A stretch of DNA of 64,000 bases from Emergencia timonensis (GCF_900086585.1 NZ_FLKM01000008.1:124001-188000), one strand, 5' to 3'; positions 24,974-33,291 are shown, counted from the stretch's first letter. A program made the numbers and translations. The notes: generated by a model from the letters alone, not told the origin.

Positions 24974-26365
24974 ATGAAGAACGAAAAAAACACAAATAAC
25001 TCCACAGCACATTTCAGAAAGGACATCGGTCTCTTTGGCGGCATCAGCCTGGTAGCAGGTATGGTAATTGGTTCCGGAATCTACTATCTGGGCACCACTG
25101 TTTTGGAGCGATCGGGCATGAGCATGGGGCTGGCATTATTGTGCTGGATTGTCGGCGGCATCGTCTCTATACTAGGCGGTCTTTGTTTTGCAGAGCTGGG
25201 CGCTTCCATGCCGGTGGCCGGCGGTCAAACGGTATATCTGAGCAGAGCGTATCATCCCCTATTAGGATTTATTAACGGCTTTAACCTGTTCTGTATCAAC
25301 GGCTCAGGATCTACTGCGGCGCTGGCAATTGCATCAGTGGCATTTCTTGACGGCGTGATGCACCTCAGCAGTCTTACATCAAAACTGCTGGCAATTCTTC
25401 TCATTGCAGCGTTTACCCTGATTAACCTGGTTGGCGTGAAAAAAGCCAGTTATCTGCAGAATTTCACCATGGTCTTCAGGCTGCTGCCAATTGTCCTAAT
25501 CATCGTCTTCGGCTTTGCTATGGGCGATGTCACACCGGACTTGTCTCTGCGCCATGCCTTTGATGGCCACAGCGGAATCACCGGTGCAATTTCGCTGGTC
25601 GCCTTTGCCACTTTTGCCTCACTATGGGCCTTTGAAGGATGGACCAATATGAACAGCGTGGCGGAAGAATTGCGCAATCCAAAGAAGAATCTGCCGCTGT
25701 CCATCATCATATCTTTGGGGACCATCACCATCATCTATACCATCTTCAATCTGGCAATTTACAAGGTTCTGCCTATGGATACTATTTCTGCCATGATGGC
25801 AAAAGGAGATCTTTACCTAGGCAGTGAAGTGGCAGTGCGCCTGATGGGCAACGTGGGATATTCTCTAGTCCTGGCGGGAATGATCGTCGGTGTTTTAGGC
25901 ACGTTAAACGGCGGCATCCTAGTCTTCCCGAGAACCTACTACGCTATGGCCAAGGACGGCTATTTCCCAAAATCCTTTGCTAAACTCAACAGTAAAGGCG
26001 TACCGGCCAACGCCATCATCGCATCCTCTGTTGTGGCCTGCATCCTGGTATGCTTGCGAGATCTGGACGCCTTGGTCAATCTGGTTATTTTCTTCCAGGC
26101 GGCGCTGAACATGCTGACCGTCATCGGGGTTCTGATCTGCCGCAAGAAGTATCCGGATATCGAACGGCCATATAAAGTACTGGGCGGAATTCCAATCATC
26201 ATGATCACGGCAGCCCTGTTTGCTATTCTGCTGATTAACCAGCTGATAACCGACCCGTTGAATTCCCTAATTGGTTTGGTCATTCCTGTCATCGCGGTTC
26301 CTGTTTATTTCTTCTTCAAGAAAAGAAACGGCGGGCAGGACTATAGCGCAGACAATTTAGAATAG
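24974..26365 (+). CDS. APC-superfamily amino-acid permease
   Basis: The 463-residue integral membrane protein has about 12 transmembrane segments. It carries the APC signature in the first helix (GLFGGISLVAGMVIGSGIYYLG) and the conserved FAELGASMPVAGGQTVYLSRAY segment. It resembles LAT-type amino-acid permeases and exchangers (SteT-like). Its substrate cannot be read from sequence. GGAGG precedes the ATG at 24974. It is expressed from a sigma-54 promoter and is followed 24 bases later by a serine hydrolase gene, suggesting uptake of the products of peptide or amide hydrolysis. Confidence 0.88.
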   Translation: MKNEKNTNNSTAHFRKDIGLFGGISLVAGMVIGSGIYYLGTTVLERSGMSMGLALLCWIVGGIVSILGGLCFAELGASMPVAGGQTVYLSRAYHPLLGFINGFNLFCINGSGSTAALAIASVAFLDGVMHLSSLTSKLLAILLIAAFTLINLVGVKKASYLQNFTMVFRLLPIVLIIVFGFAMGDVTPDLSLRHAFDGHSGITGAISLVAFATFASLWAFEGWTNMNSVAEELRNPKKNLPLSIIISLGTITIIYTIFNLAIYKVLPMDTISAMMAKGDLYLGSEVAVRLMGNVGYSLVLAGMIVGVLGTLNGGILVFPRTYYAMAKDGYFPKSFAKLNSKGVPANAIIASSVVACILVCLRDLDALVNLVIFFQAALNMLTVIGVLICRKKYPDIERPYKVLGGIPIIMITAALFAILLINQLITDPLNSLIGLVIPVIAVPVYFFFKKRNGGQDYSADNLE

Positions 26366-26388
26366 CGGCATAGAAGGAGGAAGAAAAC

Positions 26389-27153
26389 TTGGATAAAATT
26401 CTAGTTGATTCAATCATAAATAAGTTAAAAAATTGTACAGGAAAGGTCGGATTCTATTACAAGAATCTGATCACAAAAGAAAAACTGGCTTATCAGGAAA
26501 ACGAGAGTTTTATCGCGGCCAGCATCATCAAACTGCCTATTTTCGCTCAGGTGATCAAAGTGTCCTCTGAACACCGTTTGGATTTAGGCAAAGAGGTTCA
26601 GATCAGAAAAGAGGATATTCTGCCCAGCTGCGGTGCGATCAATCTCTTCTCTTCTGAACCCAGGCTGGACCTGCGGACAATCTGTAATTTTATGATTGCC
26701 CTCAGTGACAATACTGCCACCAACATTATGATTCGAGAATGCGGCATTGCCGCACTGAACGCCGGCTTTCAGGAGATGGGACTTATGAAGACCCGTCTGG
26801 AAAGACCCCTTTTTGACGAGACTGCCTCTATGGCAGGAAAAGATAACTACTTTACGCCGGCGGAAATCGCAATGCTGCTGGAAAGCCTGTATGAAGAACG
26901 GTTCGTCAGTTCGGCAGTTTCTAAGGATATTCTACAGACGCTGAAAATGCAAAACATCAACTACAAGATACCCGGACTGATGGCGGAACGCTTTGAGGTC
27001 GCTCATAAAACCGGAGAAGACGACGGGATCACCCATGATGCCGGCATCGTATACTGTGACCAGCCATTTATCATCGTATTTGCATCTAACGGCACTGACG
27101 TCGGCCACTTTGAAAATCTAATCAGAGAAACATCCCTGCGGCTTACTGAATAA
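26389..27153 (+). CDS. class A beta-lactamase-like serine hydrolase, cytoplasmic
   Basis: The 254-residue protein has the three motifs of penicillin-recognising serine hydrolases: S45-I-I-K48, S106-D-N108 and K207-T-G209. There is no signal peptide, so it probably acts in the cytoplasm on a small amide or peptide, not as a drug-resistance lactamase. The start is TTG, eight bases after GAAGGAGG. It pairs with the permease and is followed by a terminator and then by the inserted mobile element. A paralogue that lost two of the motifs is encoded beyond the element at 36629-37408. Confidence 0.85.
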   Translation: MDKILVDSIINKLKNCTGKVGFYYKNLITKEKLAYQENESFIAASIIKLPIFAQVIKVSSEHRLDLGKEVQIRKEDILPSCGAINLFSSEPRLDLRTICNFMIALSDNTATNIMIRECGIAALNAGFQEMGLMKTRLERPLFDETASMAGKDNYFTPAEIAMLLESLYEERFVSSAVSKDILQTLKMQNINYKIPGLMAERFEVAHKTGEDDGITHDAGIVYCDQPFIIVFASNGTDVGHFENLIRETSLRLTE

Positions 27154-27163
27154 GGCTGTTTCG

Positions 27164-27188
27164 GGCAGGCATATTTTGCCTGCCTTTT
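27164..27188 (+). terminator. terminator of the permease/serine-hydrolase operon
   Basis: GGCAGGC (27164-27170) pairs with GCCTGCC (27178-27184) and is followed by TTTTG. Confidence 0.8.
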
Positions 27189-27243
27189 GTCGTATACAAG
27201 TAATAGCAGCTGTGATAAAATAATTTATACTTTCTTTTAGGTC

Positions 27244-27262
27244 AGTTTACAAGGAACTACAC
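27244..27262 (+). repeat. left terminal inverted repeat of the element
   Basis: AGTTTACAAGGAACTACAC is the reverse complement of the right-end repeat at 34837-34855 except for one base. Confidence 0.85.
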
Positions 27263-27985
27263 GCAGACCGTGAAACGGGCTGCTGACAACAAACGGCGCT
27301 ATGCTCCCGGCTGGGTGCATAGCACCTGTTTGTTGCGGGGGTTTCCAAAGGGGGCAGCGCCCCATTTGGCACACGACTTTGCGGAGCAAAGTGTAGTGTG
27401 TTATACGCTCTGTCGGCGTTGCCCTGAAAATACCGTTGCCGCCGGGGAGGGCAAGGGCATTTGACGCGGCAGGAAAGCAGGGCTTTGTTTGGGGCTGGTA
27501 AGCCGGAAACAAAGGGCTGATTTCAGCAGCAGACAGGGCGTATTATGAAAGCCCCCGTCCCTCGTCCTCCGCCCCCGGCCTATGGGACAAAAAGTCCCAA
27601 AGCTCTGGACACCGTGACCAGATGTGTGGCCACACTCCGGGAAAAGTAGCAGGACGGCAGGAAACCGTCAAGGCTGAAATGAATGGGCTGACGCCCGGCC
27701 TTGACCGTTCCCCGCCGCCCCGCTGGATGGGTGGACAAGGTGGCCAATCCCTAAAAGTGTTTGGCCGCACTCGTTCATTTTGGGGCCTTTCTTCTCCCAA
27801 AATTGAAATGGGCGGGAAAGCCCTAAAATGGCTTTCCCGCCTTGATTACCCATTAGCAAAGACGGGCGAGACTGTCAACGGCGGCGCTGAAAGCGCCGTT
27901 CATCTTGACCGTTGACTGGCTCGCCTGGCTTTGCTACTGCCCGTAAGAGATGGAAAAACAAGATGGAAAACAAGGTTAAAAATGG
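27263..27985. other. 723-bp GC-rich non-coding left end of the element
   Basis: No convincing gene is found; the open frames lack ribosome binding sites and look like none I know. It holds strong inverted repeats: GGCGGGAAAGCC/GGCTTTCCCGCC at 27811-27841 (12-bp perfect stem, 7-base loop) and nested GCGCT/AGCGC within AACGG/CCGTT at 27877-27900. It may contain recombinase arm sites or a transfer origin. Confidence 0.5.
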
Positions 27986-28015
27986 TTGACAAGTCTATCG
28001 GATGTGTGTTATACT
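27986..28015 (+). promoter_or_regulatory. promoter of the efflux-pump transcript
   Basis: TTGACA (27986-27991) and TATACT (28010-28015) are separated by 18 bases. The start would be near 28022, giving a leader of about 270 nt before the pump gene. Confidence 0.75.
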
Positions 28016-28049
28016 GTGCGACAGTTTGAGATTGGAAGGAGGCTTACGT

Positions 28050-28070
28050 GTGTTAATTTGTGTACGCTAA
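28050..28070 (+). CDS. six-residue leader peptide of the efflux-pump attenuator
   Basis: AGGAGG lies seven bases before a GTG start that reads M-L-I-C-V-R and stops. Its position just after the promoter and before three terminator hairpins is typical of ribosome-stalling leader peptides of antibiotic-resistance genes. Whether an antibiotic stalls it here is inferred. Confidence 0.5.
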   Translation: MLICVR

Positions 28071-28097
28071 TAAGCAATAAAAAGTAGAAGTACCTTT

Positions 28098-28120
28098 CCA
28101 CATGATGGTGGGCTTTTTTT
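28098..28120 (+). terminator. attenuator hairpin 1 in the efflux-pump leader
   Basis: CCAC/GTGG stem with a six-base loop, then GC and seven T residues. The stem is short, so folding may depend on translation of the leader. Confidence 0.5.
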
Positions 28121-28152
28121 GCGTGCGTATGCAAAGGAACACGTAGGTTTGA

Positions 28153-28188
28153 CACGAGCAGTCTTTGAACTGTATCGTGGTGTTTTTT
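28153..28188 (+). terminator. attenuator hairpin 2 in the efflux-pump leader
   Basis: CACGA-G-CAGT pairs with ACTG-TA-TCGTG, and a GTGTTTTTT tract follows. Confidence 0.6.
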
Positions 28189-28204
28189 CGTGCTTTGTTG
28201 TTAT

Positions 28205-28246
28205 GCAGGCGTCTGCCCTCTCTGTGGGACAACGCCTGCTTTTTAT
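28205..28246 (+). terminator. attenuator hairpin 3 in the efflux-pump leader
   Basis: GCAGGCGT (28205-28212) pairs perfectly with ACGCCTGC (28232-28239), followed by TTTTTATT. It lies 45 bases before the pump start. An ATG frame (28204) reads through it, so translation could disrupt it. Confidence 0.65.
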
Positions 28247-28290
28247 TGCAGAAACAAAGGAACAATGCAATAAAAAAGGAGGTTCGCATT

Positions 28291-29511
28291 ATGACCCAAA
28301 ACAACAATTCATGGAGAAAAACTTATTTTACACTTCTTGCCGGACAAGCAATATCCTTTATTAGCAGCGGTATTTTGCAAATGGCCATTATCTTTTATTT
28401 GGTTGCGAAAACTAATTCTGCAATCATATTGACGGCGGCAACACTGATTGGATTTTTGCCGCAAGCCTGTTTAGGCCCGTTTGCAGGTGCTTTTGTTGAC
28501 CGGCACAGCCGTAAAAGCGTAATGATTGGTGCGGATTTGATAATTGCCGCCGCTGGCGGTATTCTGGCGCTGGTGGCGTTTTACATGGAATTGCCCGTAT
28601 GGTCTATTATGGTTGTCCTGTTAATCCGAAGTGCGGGAACTGCTTTTCATTCTCCAGCATTCAGCGCAGCAACACCTATGATTGTGCCAAAAGAGGAACT
28701 TACAAAATGCGCTGGTTACACGCAGACCATGCAAGCAGTAAGTGCGATTATCAGTCCAGCTGCCGCAGCGTTTTTATATGCTGTTTGGCCTCTTAATGCA
28801 ATTATATTGTTAGATATTGTGGGTGCAATCCTTGCCTGTGTGACTGTTGCGATTTCGTCCATACCAACGCCTGAACTATGTCCAGAAACGAAAAGACAAC
28901 AGTTTTTACAGGATATGAAAGAGGGGTATGTGGTATTAAAGCAAAACAGGGGCCTCTTTGCTCTGCTCTGGATTGGTGTAATTTATATGTTCTTTTATAT
29001 GCCAATCAGTACGCTTTTTCCTCTCATCTGTATGTCATACTTCAAAGGAACACCGGCCCATGCCTCTGCCGCTGAAATTGCTTTTGCGGTTGGTATGCTG
29101 CTTGGCGGAGTCATTCTGAGCATTTGGGGCGGTTTTAAGAAACGGCGGTACACCATCGGTCTTTCCGTTCTCCTGATGGGCGTTAGCAATATGCTCTCCG
29201 GGCTTTTGCCGCCAGACGCATTTCTTGTCTTTGTTGTGTGCTGTACTGTTATGGGAATTTCCGCTCCATTTTACGGTGTGCAAAATGCGATTTTTCAAGA
29301 AACGGTCAAACCAGAATATCTGGGGAGAGTTTTTTCTCTACTGACAAGCGCCGCTTCCCTCGCCATGCCGTTTGGCCTTGTCATTTCCGGGCCTCTGGCG
29401 GAGCGGCTGGGAGTTGAGAAATGGTTTGTCATTTGCGGAATTGGCATTATCATCGTTGCGCTTGCCGTATTTTTACTACCCGGTTTGAGAGAGATTGACA
29501 ATACGCAATAA
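28291..29511 (+). CDS. MFS drug efflux pump, Mef-like
   Basis: The 406-residue protein has about 12 transmembrane helices and the landmarks of the Mef(A)/macrolide-efflux branch of the major facilitator superfamily: AGQAISFISSGILQMAIIFYL, GPFAGAFVDRHSRKSVMIGADLIIAAAG, ELPVWSIMVVLLIRSAGTAFHSPA, and QNAIFQETVKPEYLGRVFSLL. It is the accessory cargo of the mobile element, in the position that catP takes in Tn4451. Export of macrolides is the best guess; tetracycline pumps such as Tet(40) are a related alternative. The start at 28291 follows AAAGGAGG. Expression is probably controlled by the attenuator leader. Confidence 0.82.
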   Translation: MTQNNNSWRKTYFTLLAGQAISFISSGILQMAIIFYLVAKTNSAIILTAATLIGFLPQACLGPFAGAFVDRHSRKSVMIGADLIIAAAGGILALVAFYMELPVWSIMVVLLIRSAGTAFHSPAFSAATPMIVPKEELTKCAGYTQTMQAVSAIISPAAAAFLYAVWPLNAIILLDIVGAILACVTVAISSIPTPELCPETKRQQFLQDMKEGYVVLKQNRGLFALLWIGVIYMFFYMPISTLFPLICMSYFKGTPAHASAAEIAFAVGMLLGGVILSIWGGFKKRRYTIGLSVLLMGVSNMLSGLLPPDAFLVFVVCCTVMGISAPFYGVQNAIFQETVKPEYLGRVFSLLTSAASLAMPFGLVISGPLAERLGVEKWFVICGIGIIIVALAVFLLPGLREIDNTQ

Positions 29512-29541
29512 TCAACTGCACCTTTTTCTATTACTAAACAA

Positions 29542-29593
29542 AATGCCTGGATGGTGGTTCTGAAAAACCAGAACCGCCGTTCAGGCATTTTTT
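29542..29593. terminator. bidirectional terminator between the efflux pump and the XRE gene
   Basis: AATGCCTG...CAGGCATT outer arms enclose GGTTCTG/CAGAACC. T-runs occur on both strands, so it can end both convergent genes. Confidence 0.85.
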
Positions 29594-30392
29594 ATCTTCG
29601 TCCTCTCTGCGGTTTTGGATTCTTCAGCAAGTCGGATTTTTCCGCAATCTTTTTCAGCCACTTCCGTTCTTCTACTGACAGCTTCCTAAAATTCAGCTTG
29701 AGCCGTTTGCAGATAAACGCCAAGTACGCTTGTTCCGTGTCGCTGTCCTGGCTGACGATTTCACCAGCAGTTTCCAGCATTTCTTTTAGCGGGTTATCCT
29801 CTGGGACGCTGAAAAAATCGTCCTTGTGTGTTTCCCGCAGAGCAAGGGCAATCCCGTTTATGTCCCGTTGTATCACATAGCGGCAAAACTCGTCCTCATC
29901 AATATGGGCGGTGATAAGCTGTCTTAACTGCGTATCACTCATGCCAGGATTATGCTTTTTTATAACAGTTGCGCTCATCGTGTCCACTATGGCGTTTGCA
30001 CCCTGCGCCTGTTTCAGTGCCGTTCCGTTCACATAGATTTCAAGGTCAGCCATCAGCCGGGGGAAATCCGGGTGCGCCGCCAGCTCACACAGCAGGGTAT
30101 TGTCTATCCTCCCGCTTTTCAGCAGGTCAATCATTTCATCACTCAAACGCAGGTCTGCAAGATCGGCGTTTGGGTGATTTTTCATTTCAGACAGCCCCAG
30201 CAGATAATCAGCGGTCACACCGTAAAACTTCGCCAGCCGGATAAGGGCATAGTGGCTGATGTCCTTGAAGTCTTCCGTTTCGTAACTGCCCAGCGCAGAC
30301 TTGGAAAGCCCGGTCTGCTCCGCAAGCTGCCCCAGCGTCAAGCCACGCTCCACACGTAGGTCTTTTAATCGCTCTTGTATGGATAAAGACAT
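29592..30392 (-). CDS. XRE-family regulator of the mobile element
   Basis: The 266-residue protein has an N-terminal Cro/C1 helix-turn-helix at about residues 3-65 (IQERLKDLRVERGLTLGQLAEQTGLSKSALGSYETEDFKDIS ... KFYGVTADYLLGLSE). A long C-terminal domain (DLRLSDEMIDLLKSGRIDNTLLCELAAHPDFPRLMADLEIYV ...) is of the type found in regulators of clostridial transposons. It probably represses element genes. AAGGAGGG precedes the ATG at 30392; a GTG two codons earlier is less likely. A 14-bp inverted repeat just upstream (30426-30462) is a candidate operator. Confidence 0.85.
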   Translation of the reverse strand: MSLSIQERLKDLRVERGLTLGQLAEQTGLSKSALGSYETEDFKDISHYALIRLAKFYGVTADYLLGLSEMKNHPNADLADLRLSDEMIDLLKSGRIDNTLLCELAAHPDFPRLMADLEIYVNGTALKQAQGANAIVDTMSATVIKKHNPGMSDTQLRQLITAHIDEDEFCRYVIQRDINGIALALRETHKDDFFSVPEDNPLKEMLETAGEIVSQDSDTEQAYLAFICKRLKLNFRKLSVEERKWLKKIAEKSDLLKNPKPQRGRR

Positions 30393-30425
30393 ATTCACCC
30401 TCCTTGCTAGCTCAACGAAAGAGAA

Positions 30426-30462
30426 GCCGTTATGCTATGTACTATGCTCATAGCATAACGGC
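30426..30462. promoter_or_regulatory. 14-bp perfect inverted repeat between the XRE gene and a small gene
   Basis: GCCGTTATGCTATG and CATAGCATAACGGC are separated by nine bases. It lies upstream of the XRE gene and just after the 87-residue gene. It could be an operator of the XRE protein or a terminator without a T-run. Confidence 0.5.
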
Positions 30463-30470
30463 ATAGGCAT

Positions 30471-30734
30471 TTACAGTTTTATTTTACCATTTGCTACATC
30501 TTCACGAAATTTATCAACAAGCTTCGCTGTCAGCTTGGATTTACCGTAGTGTTCAAGTACAAAAGTACGATAACTTTTTCCATCTACAAGCACATCACTT
30601 TTTCTGGTCAACAACCAATTTCCGTTACCTCCTCCCTGTTCTCTAATATTCCAGTCTTTCCCATATCTTTTATAGATTTCATCTTTTTTACCTTGAACAG
30701 ACATTGATTCGCTTGGAATATAAACAATTTGCAT
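30471..30734 (-). CDS. uncharacterised 87-residue protein
   Basis: I do not recognise this protein. It begins MQIVYIPSESMSVQGKKDEI, is basic, has a WLLTRKSD segment and ends LVDKFREDVANGKIKL; there is no signal or membrane segment. GGAGGAGC precedes the ATG, so it is very probably translated. Its base composition is more AT-rich than the rest of the element, which suggests a separate origin. It lies upstream of the XRE gene in the same orientation. Confidence 0.65.
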   Translation of the reverse strand: MQIVYIPSESMSVQGKKDEIYKRYGKDWNIREQGGGNGNWLLTRKSDVLVDGKSYRTFVLEHYGKSKLTAKLVDKFREDVANGKIKL

Positions 30735-30962
30735 AATAGCTCCTCCTTTATTTTGTGCAAGAAGACCAGAAACCTGAATTTGTCTTTTATCTTTTTTTGA
30801 TTATATCACAAATCCGAGAGCGTGGAAATAGGGAGTTTTTCAGGCTGATTTCCTACCTCTTGGATATACGGCACAGGCGGTCAAAAAGGTGTAGACTTGG
30901 GATAGTTCATCGATGGACAAGCACCTTGGAAACAGAACACGCCAAAGAAAACGGAGGGACGC

Positions 30963-31376
30963 ATGAGCAAAAGACCCTATCAACACCTGCCGCCGCTGGA
31001 ACACAGGCCGGACGGCTCCCCCTACCGCATAACCCCGCCCCAGAAGAGACGAGCCAGCGGCCTGATACGCCGGGAGTGCTGCAACTGCGAGGACGGAAAC
31101 TGCCTTGCGCTGGACGATGGCGACACCTGCGCCTGTCCGCAGATGATTTCGTTCTCCGTCTGCTGCAAGTGGTTCCGCTGGGCGGTCTTGCCGCTGGACA
31201 GGACGCTGGAAGCGGAGATTTACCGGGACAGGGACTTGAAACGCTGTGCGGAGTGCGGCGGTGTGTTCGTCCCGAAGTCCAACCGGGGCAAATACTGCCC
31301 GGACTGCGCCGCCAGAGTTCACAGGCGGCAGAAAACAGAAAGTGAACGGAAAAGGAGGTCTGCTGTGGACAGTTAA
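30963..31376 (+). CDS. cysteine-rich VLP-domain protein of the mobile element
   Basis: The 137-residue basic protein has eleven cysteines in two groups: RRECCNCEDGNCLALDDGDTCACPQ ... SVCCKWFRWAVLPLD, and a C-terminal zinc-ribbon-like CAECGGVFVPKSNRGKYCPDC. The WFRWAVLPLD motif is that of the Cys-rich VLP family found in clostridial conjugative and mobilizable elements; the function is unknown. GGAGGG lies just before the ATG. Overlapping open frames in other phases are shadows. Confidence 0.75.
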   Translation: MSKRPYQHLPPLEHRPDGSPYRITPPQKRRASGLIRRECCNCEDGNCLALDDGDTCACPQMISFSVCCKWFRWAVLPLDRTLEAEIYRDRDLKRCAECGGVFVPKSNRGKYCPDCAARVHRRQKTESERKRRSAVDS

Positions 31377-31487
31377 GAGCGGGAAAAGCCTTGATTTGCA
31401 AGGCTCCGCAAGCCCTCAACCGGGGCGGCTGGTATCATTTATCATTCGCCCCGGAAAACGGGCCTCTAACCGTCCACAAAACACGCT

Positions 31488-31883
31488 ATGACAAACACGA
31501 TTTATATTCACCAGCCGGAAAAGGCGTTCAGTTTCACCCGGCTCCCCAATTTCCTTTTTGAAGCACCCACATTCCAGCCCTTGAGCAACGAAGCGAAGGT
31601 GCTGTATGCCTTTGTCCTGCGCCGGGCGGAGTTGTCCCGGAAGAACGGCTGGGCGGACGAGTACGGGCGGGTCTACCTGTACTACCCCATCTGCGAGGTG
31701 GTCGCTTTGCTCCGCTGCGGGCGGCAGAAAGCGGTCAACACCCTGCGGGAGTTGCAGTATGCGGGGCTGGTGGAAATCCAGAAACAGGGCTGTGGAAAAC
31801 CCAACCGCATTTACCCGAAATCCTATGAAGCGGTTCCAAACACCGACTTCAAGAAATCCGGTTATGGTACGCCGGAGGGCTGA
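31488..31883 (+). CDS. RepA-like replication initiator, N-terminal part
   Basis: The 131-residue protein is the N-terminal winged-helix domain of RepA_N-type initiators: FSFTRLPNFLFEAPTFQPLSNEAKVLYAFVLRRAELSRKNGWADEYGRVYLYYPICEVV and CGRQKAVNTLRELQYAGLVEIQKQG. Complete RepA_N proteins are about twice as long. After the stop another frame continues with related-looking sequence (STKINPLEVRKSD), so the gene is probably truncated by a frameshift. It may be vestigial or act only as a DNA-binding protein. Confidence 0.7.
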   Translation: MTNTIYIHQPEKAFSFTRLPNFLFEAPTFQPLSNEAKVLYAFVLRRAELSRKNGWADEYGRVYLYYPICEVVALLRCGRQKAVNTLRELQYAGLVEIQKQGCGKPNRIYPKSYEAVPNTDFKKSGYGTPEG

Positions 31884-31978
31884 AAACCGTACTTGGCGAG
31901 TACGAAAATCAATCCTCTTGAAGTACGGAAATCTGACGGTATATAGAAATACAGAGATTAAAACCATCTATTTACATT

Positions 31979-32042
31979 CATTCCATTCCAATCCTATCAG
32001 AGATATTTTCGGCGGGAAAACCCGCCGGAAAGGAATGGAATG
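31979..32042 (+). other. nested inverted repeats upstream of mob, candidate transfer origin
   Basis: CATTCCATTCC (31979-31989) and GGAATGGAATG (32032-32042) form 11-bp arms. They enclose CGGCGGG-AAAA-CCCGCCG at 32010-32027. The structure ends 14 bases before the relaxase start, a usual place for oriT in mobilizable elements. Confidence 0.5.
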
Positions 32043-32056
32043 GGGAAAGGAGTTCA

Positions 32057-33001
32057 ATGGCACAACACGCAATTTTGCGATTTGAGAAGCACAAGGGCCA
32101 CCCGGCGGGGCCGCTGGAAGCCCACCATGAACGGAAAAAGGAGCAGTACGCCAGCAACCCGGACATTGACACCAGCCGGAGCAAGTACAATTTCCACATC
32201 GTCAAGCCGGATGGCCGCTACTACCATTTCATTCAGAGCCGCATCGAGCAGGCCAGATGCCGCACCCGCAAGGACAGCACTCGGTTTGTGGACACGCTGA
32301 TTACCGCCAGCCCGGAGTTTTTCAAGGGCAAGTCCCCAAAGGAGATAGCGGCCTACTTCCAGAGGGCGGCGGACTTCCTCATTGACCGGGTGGGCCGGGA
32401 GAACATCGTTTCGGCTATGGTACACATGGATGAAAAAACGCCCCATCTGCACTTGGTCTTTGTGCCGCTGACAAAGGACAACCGCCTGTGCGCCAAAGAA
32501 ATTATCGGCAACCGGGCCAATCTGACGAAGTGGCAGGACGATTTTCACGCCTGTATGGTGGAGCAGTACCCCGACCTGGAGCGTGGGGAAAGCGCCAGCA
32601 AGACGGGCCGGAAGCATATCCCCACCCGGCTGTTCAAACAGGCGGTCAACCTCTCCAAACAGGCGAGGGCCATTGAAGCGGTTCTCTCCGGCATTACCCC
32701 GCTGAACGCCGGAAAGAAGAAAGAGGAAGCCCTCTCCATGCTGAAAAAGTGGTTTCCGCAGATGGAGAACTTCTCCGGGCAACTGAAAAAATACAAGGTC
32801 ACAATCAATGACTTGTTAGCGGAAAATGAAAAGCTGGAAGTCAGGGCAAAGGCCAGCGAAAAAGGCAAGATGAATGACACGATGGAACGGGCGAAGTTAA
32901 AAAGCGAACTGGACGATATGCGGCGGCTGGTTGACCGTATCCCGCCGGAGATTTTAGCGGAACTGAAACGGCAACAGCGGCAGCATGGAAAGGAAAGGTG
33001 A
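32057..33001 (+). CDS. MobV-type relaxase (plasmid recombination/mobilization protein)
   Basis: The 314-residue protein has the Pre/Mob signature: an N-terminal HAILRFEKHKGHPAGPLEAHHERKKEQYASNPDID, and the metal-binding HxDExTPHLH motif as AMVHMDEKTPHLHLVFVPL at about residues 120-140. A coiled-coil C-terminus follows (LAENEKLEVRAKASEKGKMN). It nicks oriT and leads DNA transfer with a helper conjugation system; the element has none of its own. It corresponds to TnpZ of Tn4451. GGAAAGGAG precedes the ATG. Confidence 0.9.
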   Translation: MAQHAILRFEKHKGHPAGPLEAHHERKKEQYASNPDIDTSRSKYNFHIVKPDGRYYHFIQSRIEQARCRTRKDSTRFVDTLITASPEFFKGKSPKEIAAYFQRAADFLIDRVGRENIVSAMVHMDEKTPHLHLVFVPLTKDNRLCAKEIIGNRANLTKWQDDFHACMVEQYPDLERGESASKTGRKHIPTRLFKQAVNLSKQARAIEAVLSGITPLNAGKKKEEALSMLKKWFPQMENFSGQLKKYKVTINDLLAENEKLEVRAKASEKGKMNDTMERAKLKSELDDMRRLVDRIPPEILAELKRQQRQHGKER

Positions 33002-33197
33002 TCTTATAAGTAATATCAGATACAAAAAGGAAATCGAAATCGTGACTTTTCAGGGAAAGGAAATCACACTGGAAAATCTCTCCCCGGTGTTCACGCCGGA
33101 ACAGGAAGCAGCCAAACGCCGGGAACTGGAACAGCAGCTTTATGAGGTGTTCCGCAAGTACGCCGACAAGCGGGAGAGTGAGGAAGCCGGGACATAA
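32985..33197 (+). CDS. TnpW-like small protein
   Basis: The 70-residue protein overlaps the end of the relaxase gene by 17 bases. It reads VTFQGKEITLENLSPVFTPEQEAAKRRELEQQLYEVFRKYADK. Its size and its place between mob (tnpZ) and the recombinase fit the TnpW family of Tn4451-type elements; the function is unknown. The assignment rests on position as much as sequence. Confidence 0.6.
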   Translation: MERKGDLISNIRYKKEIEIVTFQGKEITLENLSPVFTPEQEAAKRRELEQQLYEVFRKYADKRESEEAGT

Positions 33198-33291
33198 GGT
33201 TTTCCAAACCCATCATTGATTTGCGGGGCTGCTGGCGGTATAATAGAACTGTCAGCAGCTCCGTTTCTTTTTTAAGAAAAGGAGCGACAAT

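Noticed and set aside
27270..27464. 64-codon frame at the left end of the element
   Set aside because: No ribosome binding site, unusual composition, and hairpins through the region.
30755..31345. 196-codon frame overlapping the cysteine-rich gene
   Set aside because: Another frame (30963-31376) has the ribosome binding site and a recognised cysteine pattern.
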